From: Cladocopium goreaui
Lineage: Eukaryota; Sar; Dinophyceae; Suessiales; Symbiodiniaceae
Assembly (NCBI GenBank): GCA_947184155.2
Contig: CAMXCT020001112.1
Location: 971,501-1,035,500 of the forward strand
Length of the DNA stretch: 64,000 nt
Direction of reading: 5' to 3'
Shown: positions 1 through 12,732 of the stretch, piece after piece
How the letters are laid out: the number at the start of each line of letters is the position of its first letter
How positions within the stretch are numbered: position 1 is the first letter of the stretch
Made by a program: the position numbers and the translations under genes
Notes under the pieces: generated by a model
Told to the model about the DNA's origin: nothing
The model's database searches: none
What the model saw: the letters and a program-made list of their open reading frames with translations, nothing else

Positions 1-1703
1 TCTTTGTGTTTCGGTTCTTGTTCTTTGGAACGTGACAAGGGAATAGGACTATGTATCGGTCCTCTACCAGTTTACTTTTGCGGCCACTACAGCTTCGGCC
101 CCTGCGTTAATTAATTAATTAATCCCATATGCAACATGCTTGGAAACATGTTGAACGACCTGGCGGAAGCCATACGGCGTTGGACGGAAAAAAAATCCAG
201 AATATCCCATCCCAAAGGCTTGCTGACCTGGAAGCTGCTATACGCCAGCTCCGCCAAATTGGCTGCATATTAGATGGTTGCACAATCTCGGCCAGCTACG
301 AAGTAACCCAAGCGCGTCTTGCTTTCATTCTCACATTAGACCATGTTTCACTCTCCAGTTTCACTGCGTTAGTTCTTCTCACCACTTTCGTTGCGACCCG
401 GCGTTGTCGGTGTTTGCTTCAAAGTGTCAGGGTGAATGTCATGCCGTGAAGGCTGCTCTTTGTGATCTCGGGGATCCTGGCTGGGGGGATCCCTGGTTTC
501 TGCATTGAGCTTTGTTGCTTCTCGCACCCGCTGAATTGGCCCCTGGTGTTTGTGGCGTTTCTTGTTTTTGTTTAAACGAAAGCCTTTGTGGTTCAATATT
601 TATTTGGTTTTGGTTCAATCTTTGGCTGTTACTGCATATGCATCCCAGCCATGACATCATGCGCGCAGCCACTTGCTGCAGACTATAAGTGTGCAAACCT
701 CAAGGCAAACTGGCCTACTTTTGCTTTAGAGGTAAGTGAGCAATTGGTGTCACAAAACTGCGCACAACACAACCTGCAAAACTGTGGGCAGCCATACTTG
801 ACTTGTGACACTTGAGCCAAATCGAAGTAAAGAAGGAAACTTCCTGAGTTACATTCTTATGTATGTTTATTATGTATAAAATGGTTGCATGTATTATGTT
901 GCCATATGCGTAATTTCCACTAACAAATATATGTATATATATATATATCCTATATATACATATATATTTATATATAAGAACAAATGATAGTTTGGCGCTA
1001 TGGGAGTCCTATAAAAAATCCAGAGTCTAGAGTCTATTCTTCTTGGTTTGTTTTGTGGGGCCAGCACTTCCAACCCAAAGATGTTGACAAACAACCAAAC
1101 CAAACCGATGTTTGAGATTCCAATGGGTCAGTGGAAAACTGACAAGTTTCATATTTTGGATTTTCGAAAGACATTGGAATACAAACAAGCTTTGATGTTT
1201 GCTTTCCCGATTAGCCACCCAAGCTTTGATGTCAACGTTAAAATGGAACATCCTGGGAAATGATCAGAACCTATCAGGTTACATATAATATACTGTTATG
1301 ATCAGAACCTATCAGGTTACATATAATATACTGTTATTGATTTTGCCAGGATTTTGTTTTCGATGTAAGATTGGTGGCCCCTTGATTCAAGTGCCCACAC
1401 GAAGATGGCATCCATATCCACCTGCGAGGGTGGCTGAAGGAGCAGTCTAACATGATAAACAAAATAGACTTCAGAATCTTCACAGGGTTCAAAAAGTATA
1501 GACTATCTAAATTTTAGAACCTTGAAAATTAGATATATACTTTTCAGATTTCACACAGACATGCTTCCTTGCAATACGCCATGGACGCACTGGCTGGAAT
1601 GCACTGGTTTTTTTTTCCTGGAGTGACTTGGCCGGTGCAAGTTTGGTGGGTCCAAAATCCAAACTGTTTTATCCTTCAAGTGTAAAGGGATGGTGCTACG
1701 CTC
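1..1703. other. No recognisable gene
   Basis: Several open frames of 60 to 106 codons occur on both strands. None shows a motif I can name, and none joins convincingly to a neighbour across splice sites. The frame at 129..449 (plus) has a helical-looking stretch, LADLEAAIRQLRQIGC. An overlapping frame just upstream carries the similar MLNDLAEAIRR, which could be the debris of a duplicated exon. A short AT-rich microsatellite lies at about 927..976. The stretch is best taken as downstream flank or intron of the minus-strand gene that ends at 1704. Confidence 0.5.
1261..1337. repeat. 38-bp tandem duplication
   Basis: Two adjacent, essentially identical 38-bp copies begin with TGATCAGAACC at 1261 and at 1299. 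The identity suggests a recent local duplication in non-coding sequence. Confidence 0.9.
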
Positions 1704-4700
1704 CTATTTCGAATTTCTGGAAAGGACTTTATCCTTCAACTCTTTCAGCATCATGTCACGGCAATGCATCATGTCAGCAAAGGGTTTGCCATCATTCATC
1801 ATACGAGCCAAAGTCATAGCGATGTCGTGGTTCTCTTCAAACTGTGCACCCTTCACTGCAACCTGATTGGATGTTTGGAACTCATTAGTTTTGATTGGAT
1901 TGGGAACCGTTAGATGGAATTGGAGTGGATTGGGAACCATTGGATCAATTTGAATTGGATTGGGAACCATTGGATTGGATTTGATTTGATTGGTAACATT
2001 TTGGGTCCGATTGAGAACATTGGATTGGAGATGATTCTTTTATTGTGTAAAACCCCACCTGGCAAACTTGGTGTTCCTTTCCATCTTTGTCTGGACCTCG
2101 AACTGCTGAAGAATCTCGGGACTTGACTGGCTTGGCCCAGTAGCGGGGCCCCTCCTTCTCCTTCTCATTCTCAACCGGGTTCTCAGCCAAACCTTCGCCA
2201 AAGGTTTCGCCACCTGCCATTGCTGCTGCTGGGCGTTTGAGCATCTTGGTCGCAGGCTTCTTGACGCAGCTCTCAACACTTGCTGGGGCAGCAGCACCAC
2301 TCCCACCTTAAAAAGCTGATGGAAGGGAACCATGATTTATTATACATGTTTGGGGGTTTGATGGAGAATAAAGTCAAGGGTGGATATTTACCATGACCCT
2401 AACATCACGCTGGTCAGCTTTGGAAAAATATGAAAAGATATGGATGATATGAAAGATATGAATTAGTTTAGGCACTGGGTTTGGGTTTCGGTTCCCCTTT
2501 CTGCTTCGGGATCTTCACCTTCGGAGTCGGCTTGGGTTCAACTTTGGTTTCTGGTAGTCTTGGTTGCGATGGTGGCACAGGATCCTTTTCCCCATCACTA
2601 TCCGACAAAGTATTGACAGTGTTGTACATTGCCAGCACTACAAAAACACTTTCTAATCAAATTTGAGCCAATATTTTCCTCGTTTGGTGATTTGTTGACT
2701 GCCAAAAGAGTAGCATGGCGCCAAAAACGTTGACAGAGTGTAGCGAAGCAAATGGAATCATCAAACCCCCAAGTGTTTTCACATCTCAAGCCCGATTATC
2801 AAACCCCCAAGTGTATAATGTTTTTCACTGCCACCAAAGCCTTCAATCAATCCCTCCCACTGGCAACAGAGTGGGATCCCAACTGCTGAATCTGAAGGCC
2901 ATCAGAGCCAACGCGTGTTCTCACGCCAGATGTGCCACTTGGCAACTATGGGGAATCGCTGCAATGGTGGGCGAACCCTGAAATCAATGGACAACACTGT
3001 TGAAGATAAGATCTTGGGAAAAATGGAAACAATACTCAATCACAAAATTTAACAAGAATTCATGTTATTGAACATTTGTTGATCAAAATTGGGCACCAGG
3101 GAACACCCCTATCACTGCAACTTGTAAAAGAAGTCTTTCTCCAGTTTCACTCGGGAGACCAAATGGAGTTTTGGTTTCAATGCTTTCAAACACGCCGGGG
3201 GTTCAATTTGCATTTGAACATCCCACAAAATCTTTGCATGGGTCAAGCCATTGAGCTTGCTCATACGCCCCAAAAAACAGGCACCAGACGCAGCTCGTTT
3301 CAATGACCCTTCAGCCATTTGAGCATCAGTAAGGGCTGTCGGGGCAAAATGAATCTTCCCACCTCTCAGATTGGGTTGAACTTTGCATCGCATGAAGGCC
3401 TCAACCATGGTACCACTGCCATCCTTCAGTGCAACGTGTTTCATCCATGTCTTGGGGGGGTTTCAAAACAGAAAAACAAATACATAAGTAAGACAAGCCC
3501 ATAAACATAAGTAAAGATATGTAAAGATACAAACATAAGTAAAGATATATACATATAAAGTATATAAACATAAGTAAAGATATAAGTACTTAAAATTACT
3601 TAAATATCAAGCCCAGGGCTAAAATATGATTGGGTAATTTTGGGACACATTGATGATTTGTTGGTGAAATAAAAACATACTTTGTTTGATAACGCAAGTC
3701 CTTGTCGACTTTCAAGGGCTCCACCACATGGCCTTGAACTCCAAGGTCAGGAATCGAATGCGACTGCATCGCCTTGAATCGCGCCTCGGCCAAAGTCATG
3801 GTGGACTTCGAGCTGGCAGCCGAATCCACCACCACCACCAATTGCACATCATTGTGGTACTGCCAGAAGATGACATGGTTCGGGTCTCCACCTGGTTGGG
3901 ACTGGTATTTACAAGGGATCAAATAGGATGGAACACAAGTATGTGCTAGGTTGGGTCGGCAGCGACTTCTTGTTCTAAAAGTTTAGGTGTTTAGGCTCAG
4001 TGCTTCCTAGTTTAGACCACCCCATGCCTTCAGATGGCACAACTTCCCCAACATTGAACCCAAGCAGCTCCAAAGGCTCCAGCTGGAGACTTGCAGCTTT
4101 GTGGATGGATTCATCCAGGGACAGGTAGATGTCATAGTTCTTAGTGATGTGAACTGCTGGAAGGTGTCGCACTGGCTTGACAGTGAAGAGCCTGACTGCA
4201 AAATGCAAACATCTTTTTTGAAATAACTGTTTGCAAAACCGGTTTAAGACATTTGAGCCCTAAAATCAAAAAACAAGTTGAAAAGGGACTGGAGCATCAA
4301 AATGAAATAAATCCAGGCACACATCAGCAGACTTGAAATCAGCCTTCGCCGTGGCCGGCAACACAGCATCAACAACAGCCACAGGTTGATCGCCCACACT
4401 CATGTCAGGCCCATCACCAGAAGGAGCATTGCAGCCTGCTCCATCAGCATCGCCTGCATTCCTGCGAATCACTGGGGTGACGGTGGTGTTCACAAAGTCC
4501 CGGAATGAGGCCACTTTCCCAGCCCATTTCTCACCATACGACTCATCACCATCAAATTTGCAAACCACAACATCAGACAGGGATGGGGCATCAGCATCCC
4601 ATGAGGTAATGGCCAGCACTGGTTTGTCGACCGGGGCGCTGCTCTCTGGCTCCTTGGGCCCAGCATCTGTGTGTGACTCCCACCACTCAGACATCAGAAT

Positions 4701-7606
4701 GGCTTCCATGTGGCCAGTCAATGCCTTCTGAACAGAAGGCTCCCTGCTGATGCCAAAGTAAGCAATGCGAGGCTTTGCAGAGTCAGTCTCCCATGTGGAC
4801 TTCAAAGACCAAGAAGCCTCGATCCAATCGGGAACAGCCTGAAGGTTGAACTCCACAATGTCCAGTCGGGCATCAGGCGAAGCAATTGGTGTGCCACCCA
4901 CCAAGCTTTCAATGATCTTGCAGGCAGCCTTGACACCCTTTTGCTGACAACGCTCTGCTGGTGACAAGTTGTAAGCTTCAATGGCATCACCAACATGGTT
5001 CGGTGGAGTCAGGCGCTTCATCTCCTTGATGCGCATGAGAGGCACTTCAGACAGCTTGCCACGTGCAGCCAAACTGCTCAGCCAAGGGCTGTTGCTTTCA
5101 GGAACATGGTCGCTGACACAAAGCCGGCACCTTGCACCCAAAGGCCTCTTGTCATTTCCATGCATTTGGTCCACTGCAAAGTGGACAGCAATGTCAGTCT
5201 CCATGTTGAGTCCACTTCCAAGAAGAGCATCCTCAATCCTGTGGGTGGCTGCCAAGTTGGACTTGACACTCTGCCCACTGTACTTCTGTGGAAGAAGAAC
5301 CAGGAGAGCATTCTGGCCGGATTGATGGAGGATATTGGAGCAAGAGTGGATCAAGGCATCAATGTCGGCCATGTTGGGAGGCACACTCATGTCGAGCACC
5401 ATCAGCATGAACCTTCCAGCAAGGAAGGAATGATTTCAAAATTGGTTCCGGAAAGGTTTCCTTAAGAGGTTTAGGAAACCTCAGCATAGTTCTTTCAAAG
5501 GGTGGTATTGAAAATCTCATTGAAAGAATAAGGGCAACAGAGATTTTGAATTCTTTGATTGATCTTTTAGCCCTGCCTCGAATCAGCTTGGCATCTCAAA
5601 GAAGATCCAGCTTCCATGTTGGATCTGAAGGCTGCCAGTTCCATCTCAGCGCCACTGAGGGGGCTATTTCGGACTCGAATGGACTCCTCACAGAACTCCC
5701 GAACACGCTCCAAACCACGAACATACCTCTTGCGGATGTGGGTCAAAACCATGCCTTGCCAACTGGCTTTCCTCCTTGACTCAGTTTCAGTCCAAACCTT
5801 CAAGGCTTCGATGTCATCCTCCAAATCTGCAGCCATCTTCTGGAAGGTGGCCGTTTGAACTTGGAGATGTAGAGCTTTGGACTTTGCCAAAGCAGCCTGA
5901 AAGGGCCAGAATAACAACATGATATGTATCATTTTTTTGAAATCAAACTTGCAAACCAAGAGAAGTTGATATCCACTATTGAAAATCTTTTGTTGTTTCT
6001 TTGATGTGGTTTATCCACAGGTTCAAAAAAAAAGGGAACACCCAACCTTCTCCACCGATGCTTTGTGCTTGGAAAGGATTGCAGACAGCTCAGAAACTTT
6101 GGACAAGTCCAGCTGGGCAGGGCACTCCTCGCTCAAAGAGTAAAGGTAGTCATCAAAGACCCGCTTCTCGAACAAGGCAACCACACCAGGCTTCTCAGCA
6201 TCAAAGGAAGCACCTGGAAGCTGGGTAGCCAACTCCGACATCAGCAAATCAAAAGCTCTGCAGATGCGAGCCATTCTTGCAACATCAGGTGCTGTTGCAG
6301 ACTTCCGGAGGCCAGGTGGAGCTTGCTTGAAGTCAGAAACTAGCCTCTTGCAAGTCCTGACCACTGAGTCCTCAGAGTTTCGCATGTTGAGGCTCCAATC
6401 ATCAGAGATCAGCTCAGGCTGGAATCCAACTCGAAGGTTCGGTGAGCCAATGGCTGCATGGGTCACGGGGCCTTTTGCAATGCCAAACTCAGCCACTGCA
6501 TTGCCCAAGACTTGCCGACATTCCAAAGGAAGGTGATGAACCAAGTTGATGACAGCAGCAGACTCTGAAGGACCCATGCCGAAGACACTCTTGGGGTACT
6601 TCCCACTGTCAAAGTTGCCAACCAGAGAGCTCAGTTTTTCCCCATGCTTCAAACGCCGGCCAAGTTGATGAAGAGCGTTGAAACAGTTTGGCTTTGCCCT
6701 TGTCATCACAGAGCCCATAGTGAGATCTTAGTAGCACAATCTTGAAGCACATCGTAATCAAAAACTGTTCTCAGAAGAAAGTCTGTTTGAAGAGGACCAG
6801 GAACACTATATATAATTCATGTTTTAAGGTTGGGGGGGTTTTCACAAAGGGAAATGAGGACCTATTTCCACTCATTTAAAAACCAAGGTGCCACGGTTCG
6901 CATTGATGCGATCTAGCTCATTGGCATACTCTGCAGTCACCATCCCCTTAATGTTGCAGAAGTTCTGATAGCTCGCACTCAGGTTGTTCTTGTAGTAGTC
7001 GATGAGGTCGAACTCAATGAGAAGCTCAGCTGCATACAGCGCTGCAACAGCACGTGTCCATCCCTTCGTGAAAGCGATGGATTGGCTTTGAAAGGTATCA
7101 TCTTGGATGGTTGCACTCTGCCAAGGCTCCAAGAAATAGCATTGGATAAGAGGTTGGATCACCAAGTACTCTGTTCCAGCCTGGGTCTGGGGATTGGTTC
7201 GTGGGCCTTGTAGCAAAATTAGCATCACCAAGTTCTTCATGGATTCCTGGATGACTAGGCCCTTGTTGCCGGCTTCAACATGATAGCACAACTGCCACAG
7301 CGCAATGTCTTTCACCCCAACACTCCAGTCAGCAGTTGAAAGGGGCTCCAACTCCGGAAAGTTCTCCATCAACTTGTGGGCCAACTTCGTGCGGTCATCA
7401 AAAGTGGGATAAGTCTGCATGAAGTACTCATGCACTGAACCGAAGTTGGAAAACATGGAGTTCATATGGCTCACCAACGCATCCCAAAACGGCATGGTAG
7501 CTATCACATCCTTGTGCTGTTCCACAGCATCACATAGCTCATCAGCTTTGCCCTTCTTGGGAGCCTTTGCCGAGGAATTGGATCCATTGCTGGGTCTTTT
7601 GCCCAT
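1704..7606 (-). CDS. Long multi-exon gene of unknown function
   Basis: I do not recognise the function. ATG at 7606 opens MGKRPSN with a Lys-rich patch (APKKGKADE), 25 nt after an AG that could be a trans-splice acceptor. Exons that join in frame: 7606..6892, then 6726..6047 (GC-AG intron), 5896..5577 (GT-AG), 5412..4275 (GC-AG) and about 4195..4010. Together these give about 1,000 residues without a stop. The 4275/4195 junction does not fit a GT or GC donor in the frame that looks coding (VRLFTVKPVRHLPAVHITKN), so one boundary is uncertain. More exon-like stretches follow at about 3905..3681 (PGGDPNHVIFWQYHNDVQ), 3450..3112 and 2306..2040, which holds a 'KKPATKMLKRPAAAM' tract typical of dinoflagellate proteins. 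The last, 1862..1704, ends ELKDKVLSRNSK and stop. The tail could be a separate gene. Middle exons are rich in Ala, Ser and Glu, with no membrane segment. Confidence 0.6.
1880..2035. repeat. Degenerate GGATTGGGAACCATT repeat
   Basis: Four to five imperfect copies of a unit built on GATTGGATTGGGAACCATT lie between the putative last two exons of the minus-strand gene, so the repeat is probably intronic. Copies differ by several substitutions and small indels. Confidence 0.75.
3478..3585. repeat. AACATAAGTAAAGATAT short tandem repeat
   Basis: The unit CATAAGTAAAGATAT recurs four times with variable AT spacers, just 5' (minus-strand sense) of the exon beginning near 3450. It is probably intron sequence. 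A related CATAAGTATAAAATGG repeat occurs at 36129..36166. Confidence 0.8.
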
Positions 7607-7639
7607 GGTTGGAAGGCGCTTTTCGCTCCAGGTCTGCAA

Positions 7640-8025
7640 TTTTGAAATAAAATGCTACTCACTTTCCGAGTGAAGCTGAAATGGAATTGGTTCTTTTCCG
7701 AGTAGCGCTCAGAAAATCATTTGGCAATCCTTTCAGTTTCTTAAGATATCAAAGGTTGGCTGCAAACCAAATTTTCCGATGAACCTAGACCGACTTCCTC
7801 AGAAACTGATATTGTTGGCCTTGGGGCTCATCAGAAAAAGCATGAAGCAACATCATGCTGATTTTGGAGGGCTTCAGGGAGAACATGGATTTTCCGAGGA
7901 ACCTAGTCTAACTTCCTCAGAAAATGTGATTTGGATGGCCATGCTAAAATCTTAAGAATTTGATGGGTTGGGATATGTTTTTTCCGAGTAGTGCATTTTG
8001 GTGGTGTTGATTTTCCGAGCAACCC
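7640..8025. repeat. TTTTCCGAG repeats forming small hairpins
   Basis: TTTTCCGAG or a one-base variant occurs at 7662, 7694, 7772, 7890, about 7980 and 8011. Three copies are followed by an inverted arm CTCAGAAA(A). They give hairpins at about 7694..7716 (9-bp arms, loop TAGCG), 7772..7806 and 7890..7924 (arms TTTTCCGAGGAA and TTCCTCAGAAAA with one mismatch). The last two are a direct repeat of about 35 bp. They sit directly upstream of the ATG at 7606 and downstream of the methyltransferase-like gene, so they could be 5' regulatory or 3'-end structures, or a small mobile hairpin family. No function is shown. Confidence 0.7.
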
Positions 8026-8195
8026 ATAAATATTATCAGTATCATAATCCCAAAAAACAATCACCAAAATGAAACCAAGAATAGCTTTGGGAATAGACCA
8101 CATTTTTGGTGGGTGAAGGTGGAAGCTGGCAACTAGTTTCGCATTTGATTTCGGACGTGCAATCCACTACTGTAATGGCTCGAATTGGGCTCACC

Positions 8196-8540
8196 TCAAA
8201 AAACAAAATTGATTGAAAGAAACTGTAATATCCAACATGATATCTCTTGTCTATGTGCTACAATGGTAAATCCGAGGTGTCCCACAAGCAGCTTTCTCGG
8301 TTGGCCCCATTGATAATGGGCCATGGATTCGCACATGTTTCCATTGAACCCCTGGCAGTTTTGAAAAAAGCAACAAACTATGATAATAAACAAAAATGTT
8401 GGAGATGGCAATGGATTCAATAAGGGAGTTTGGAGATATGATTTCAATGCCATCTTGGCCAAAAGGGTTCTGTCGCTCCAGCAAGGTAAACTTGCACCAG
8501 CAGTGTCCAAACCCCTAAGGGAGAAATACCACAGCAACAA
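8196..8540 (-). other. Uncertain open region between two genes
   Basis: Minus-strand frames are open over most of this interval (for example LPGVQWKHVRIHGPLSMG at about 8355..8280), but two frames are equally open. No splice junction ties them to the methyltransferase-like gene upstream or the long gene downstream. It may be a lost exon or chance. Confidence 0.2.
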
Positions 8541-8755
8541 AAAATACTAGTTCTATCTAGTTTTTCTTTTTTGGGGCGTTGACACATAGGCGCAATCAAC
8601 ATCTATCAAAATTGCCAACCACTTTTCCACCATGGTCCAACAATGTGTGAAGTTCTATCATATCTAAGGATTGTCGATCAAGTACGTTCGATGATGAACT
8701 GGCTGGACTTCTGATGACCTTTGTGATCATCTTTGGATTTGCGACTTGGCTGGGC

Positions 8756-10620
8756 TTAGGTTGCCCGGATGATGTGCTCACCCATGTAACGGGCCCATGT
8801 GCGAGCCAATTGAACTGGGTACTTGGCAGTGCCCTTGGTTGGCCTAGATTTTTGGCCGGGCTTACCCCACCCAGAAAGTACAACATGGTTGTGTTCACCA
8901 TCACATTTCAATCCCAACCTGGCCAACACAGAGCCACCTTCGATCTCGTAGTCAAACCATTGGAGGGTAAGGATGCGAGTTCGCTTCTTGTACTCGGCGC
9001 CAAACATGCAGTAGTCCACATCCACAATGTTCCACTTCTCTGTGCCCTTACTGGCCTTACAGGTTGTCCAATTCATTGTGGGGTTTGATACATCACTGCT
9101 ACTATGTATGCATCTAATTGCAATCATCTGTCCAAAAACAATCAAAAACATTAATGATATAATTCCTGGTTTTTTGAAAAAGGATGACTCAGGTTGTGTT
9201 TGTTCGCCACAACTTACAGCTGCTTTTGAATTTCAAGTGTACAGATTCCTGGAGCCAATACAGCATACATATTATATGATGCATTAATAGATAGTAAATG
9301 ATATTAATGAGTATATGTGTGTAATTAATATACTTTATATATATATATTCATATCAGATTGATTTGTTTCTATATGTGGGCCTCAACCATGTCGATGAGG
9401 TCTGGGAAGTACCACAGGACCGATGTTCGGGGGTTCTCGATTGAGACGAGGATGCGATTGTCAGAAAAGATCTGGGCCATCTTCACCATGTTTTTGATGA
9501 TGTTGTTGGAAACAGTCAAGACATCGCACTCCATGCCAGGAATGCCCTCTGGGTGCCATTTGCTCCTGATTTTTCATGGGCTACTAGAAAATGATATAAT
9601 TTCTTGACAAAACACACCCTTTTTGACCCGATTTTGGTTTAAAAGCTATAAAGAAAAGGGGGCAAAGTTGGCAGTCCTGAGTCGAGGATACCTCGCCTGG
9701 GAAAACGTGTTGCAGGGCGGGGCAAAATGCACGTAGTGGACCTTTTCCTGCACAATCTCGTTGGCGATCTTGATAGCCTAAGGCGCTCACTTGAGTAGGC
9801 CCCAGCAATCAATGCTTGATTCTCTGAGTTTGGCAAAACTGTTTCCCATTTGGATTTGCTTAACAACAAAAGATCACCCTAAGATGGTGGTTCCTTATTG
9901 GGTCCCCTATCAGAATTTATCATATAATATAAAGATCACACCAAGCATATGTTGAGTAACGGTCTCTTTGTTGCTGATATCATGGGTAGCCCCTCCAGTA
10001 ATGTAGTCGACAGACATGGTGACAAAACCCAAAGTGCTCATCTCCTCGGCAAGGATGCCACTGCCTGAGAAGATCTCTGCCATCCTGAAGGCCCGGTCAC
10101 GCTGGACATGGTCAAGGAAGGGTTCCTTACAAGCAGTGATAGGATCCTTCGGTTCAATCTCAACTTCTCATGGTTCATCCTCACATTCGCTGTCACTAAG
10201 ATTCTGAATCAGGATAGACTTTGCAGTCTCCAAGAAAGAAAACTTTCGGTCCAAACCAGCACACTGTTTTTTGTGGGGTGGAGATGCCCCAGTGTCACTG
10301 TCACTCAGCTGCGGCTGACTATCCAGGATGGGCTGGCTGTCCTCAAACATGTTGCCAACTCTAAAGAAAGTCGGTCCTACTTGTGGCTCCACTGGCTTGA
10401 GTCGCTAAATTTGCCAATCAAACCATGTATCATTTGGTGACATGTTGTTTCAATTTTTGGTCGAAAAAACCTTCTTTGTTGAGGGATCATGGATGAGACT
10501 GCCCGACAGGTTGATGTGGAGATCATCAACACCTGAAACCTGGCCTTGCTGAGAAGTTTCTGGATCACTACATCCTCTAGTAACTCTAGTAGATGCCGGA
10601 AAACTGTTTGGAAAAAACAT
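8756..10620 (-). CDS. C5 cytosine methyltransferase-like protein, five exons, one in-frame TGA
   Basis: Five exons join with consistent phase to 383 codons: 10620..10471, 10395..9961 (GT-AG), 9777..9677 (GT-AG), 9565..9382 (GA-AG) and 9037..8756 (GC-AG), ending TAA. After an acidic N-terminus comes motif I AEIFSGSGILAEEM with a following SVDY (SAM binding). Next come the catalytic-loop motif HFAPPCNTFSQARYP (Cys nucleophile in PPC) and SIENPRTSVLW (ENP motif). The C-terminal block has YCMFGAEYKKRTRI and HVVLSGWG. These are the ordered hallmarks of the C5-methyltransferase fold. The same motif set occurs in dinoflagellate proteins I recall, often in mobile elements. An in-frame TGA (10168..10170, codon 126) lies in the acidic linker before motif I, so this copy may be a pseudogene or may start at a later Met. 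DNA versus RNA as substrate cannot be told. The ATG lies 17 nt after the stop of the upstream DUF7869 gene. Confidence 0.8.
10168..10170 (-). other. In-frame TGA in the methyltransferase-like gene
   Basis: The frame is open for 75 codons before (within the same exon) and 69 codons after this TGA, between DSECEDEP and EVEIEPKDP. A CGA-to-TGA change by deamination of a methylated CpG would explain it, but so would a sequencing error. Confidence 0.8.
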
Positions 10621-12041
10621 GTCACTCTTTCACTCGCTTAGCGGTCAACGTCATCAAACTCTGGTTGAAGTGGCACTGATGCATCATCCTCCAGGTCTTC
10701 AACCACAGGGGGATCTGGGGAACTAGTGCTTTCAGCAGCAGCCCCTGCTGCAACAATGCCTTGAAAAGAATTTTGATTTAAGGCCGCCATGACATTGGGG
10801 TTCAATTTGTCCCACAATTCATAGCCCTTATTGATTGCATCTGTCCACGTAACCCCTTCTTTTTGAAGAGTTTTGGCAATCCCACAAATCACATCCATTC
10901 GAGGGTTGGCAACCAATTCTTGGGGTCCACCAGGGTTCCCCCTCTCAATCCTAACATTGCTAACACCGGGCTCCAAAGCAGCCACTGGAACAGTATTTCC
11001 CACTGGTTGAACTTGAAGCGCTGGTCTTGAGGATGTAGTGAGAATCGAAACATCCAAAGGAGGAACAAGAATCGCTGATTCAGTCACCCAATCTCGCAAG
11101 TATGAAGCAGCTGTTGTCAAGAAGAAAGGGCTGGGCTCAACTGCATCAGCTAGGTTCAAGATCATCGTTTGGTACTTCCGCTCTTTGGGACGTCGAGGAA
11201 GGAAACCTTTAGGAGGGCAACAAGATTTTAGATGCATGACTCCCATCATTAGTAGACATTCATCATACAAACATGATTCTACATCAGTGATAATTTTGTA
11301 CCACCAAAAGAAAAAACATTTCTGACATGACAGGCCTGATGGCATTGACCCAGGAAGTCTCGCAATATCATCAGCAGTGAGGTAGGTAATGCGAGTTGAG
11401 TAGGTCGAATCACTCATCCACTGTTTGCACCTGCAACCAGTTTGTGAAGTCCACCCACCCAATCAATTTGTTCTTACATATATATATGTAAATCACATTG
11501 GTTCTTATGTATATAACAAATCAATTTAATCTCCAATCACATTTGGGTGTTTGAAGCAGCAAGCACAATCCGCCAAGATGCAATAGGACTGCGTCAGTTT
11601 CACCGCCAGCAGTTCGAAGTGGATCGCCAAGGGACAAACCTTGGGCCAAGAGAGCCATGACACATTCCTTGTAAAGTTCCATGATTCTAAGTTTCTAAGT
11701 TTGAAGATGAAGATGTATGTTTCTATTTTTTTGATTCCACAATAGCCCCAACAAAAAAAATGATGTATCAATCGTACAAATAATATGGTTTCTTTAATCA
11801 GCCAAACAACTATTTCGCTGTCGAAACTCGAACCAATGGGGCGCTGATGGCCCAAAGATACCAACAACTTTCTTTCCACACTTCGCCAGCCACGATTTCC
11901 AATCTCTGATGTAATCCATCTTGAAACAAGACTTCAGTGCTTCATGTGGTCGGTTTTCCGGTTGAGAAAGAAATTTGGCATTGATGACATCGATCAGTTT
12001 TGCTGGAGACTCCGCCACTGCGACTTTGTTCTTCACAAATC

Positions 12042-12118
12042 CTCATTCAGTTTCAAAGACCCCCAATTTCTATGTATCTTGTTAGAAAGTATGTGTTTTT
12101 ATGTTTTATATGTTTTTC
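12042..12118 (-). other. 77-nt GA-AG intron
   Basis: Splicing exon 12206..12119 to 12041 restores FNFEEGFVKNKVAV in frame. The donor is GAAAAAC and the acceptor AATGAG. GAGG occurs at both ends, so the boundary slides by a few bases, but no choice gives a GT donor. Confidence 0.65.
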
Positions 12119-12206
12119 CCTCTTCAAAATTGAAAGTGGTGTTGAAGAAACCTATTGCTAATGAATCCATGGCTCGACTCAATGCTCCAAACCACTGATC
12201 CACATC

Positions 12207-12309
12207 CTCATGGTTTTGAATTGAGTTGGAAAAGTTTCAGCATCGTTTACTTGGAATCCCAAGAAAAGTTTGCTCAAATAGAAAATCATGACAAATTGAT
12301 TTCAGGATC
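12207..12309 (-). other. 103-nt GA-AG intron flanked by 9-bp direct repeats
   Basis: CATGAGGAT stands at both exon-intron junctions (12307..12315 and 12204..12212). Removing one copy plus the intervening sequence gives the conserved HTHEDVDQWFG. With an AG acceptor the donor reads GATCCT. The repeats look like a target-site duplication left by intron insertion. Confidence 0.75.
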
Positions 12310-12732
12310 CTCATGAGTGTGTCCTACTCGCAAAAACGCCAGCCGGATTTCTCCGACAAGGCGCTTTTGCACGAGCAGGCCACACATGGCCATGACAATG
12401 TTGTTCTTGTTGGATGAACCTGTATTGTCCAGTTGTACAGTCAATGTGCAATCATGCAGCTGAACCCCATGGTTGGCCAACACTGTAAGTAGGTGGAGTA
12501 GCAACTCACATGTCGTCGAACCACCCTTGGAACAGTCAGCATCTGATACTGATAGCCAGGCTACATAGCCATGACAGAGAAGTCCCCAAACATGGAGTCT
12601 TGGTATTTGATATTTGTCGAAATGATGGCTGTCGAAAATGCGACTTCGTGGTGTCGCATACTTTCCTTGGTCCATCCCATCAATTATGCAGCAGAGTTGC
12701 TTCTGCTGCAACCTGCTGGACGCTCTCAGCGC

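Noticed and set aside
129..449. 106-codon plus-strand frame at the left edge
   Set aside because: It has some helical-looking sequence, but no motif, no splice partner and mixed frames. Kept only as a remark.
4402..5465. Plus-strand frames opposite the large exon 5412..4275
   Set aside because: They are antisense shadows. The minus-strand frame joins in phase to upstream exons and has normal composition, while the plus-strand frames overlap one another.
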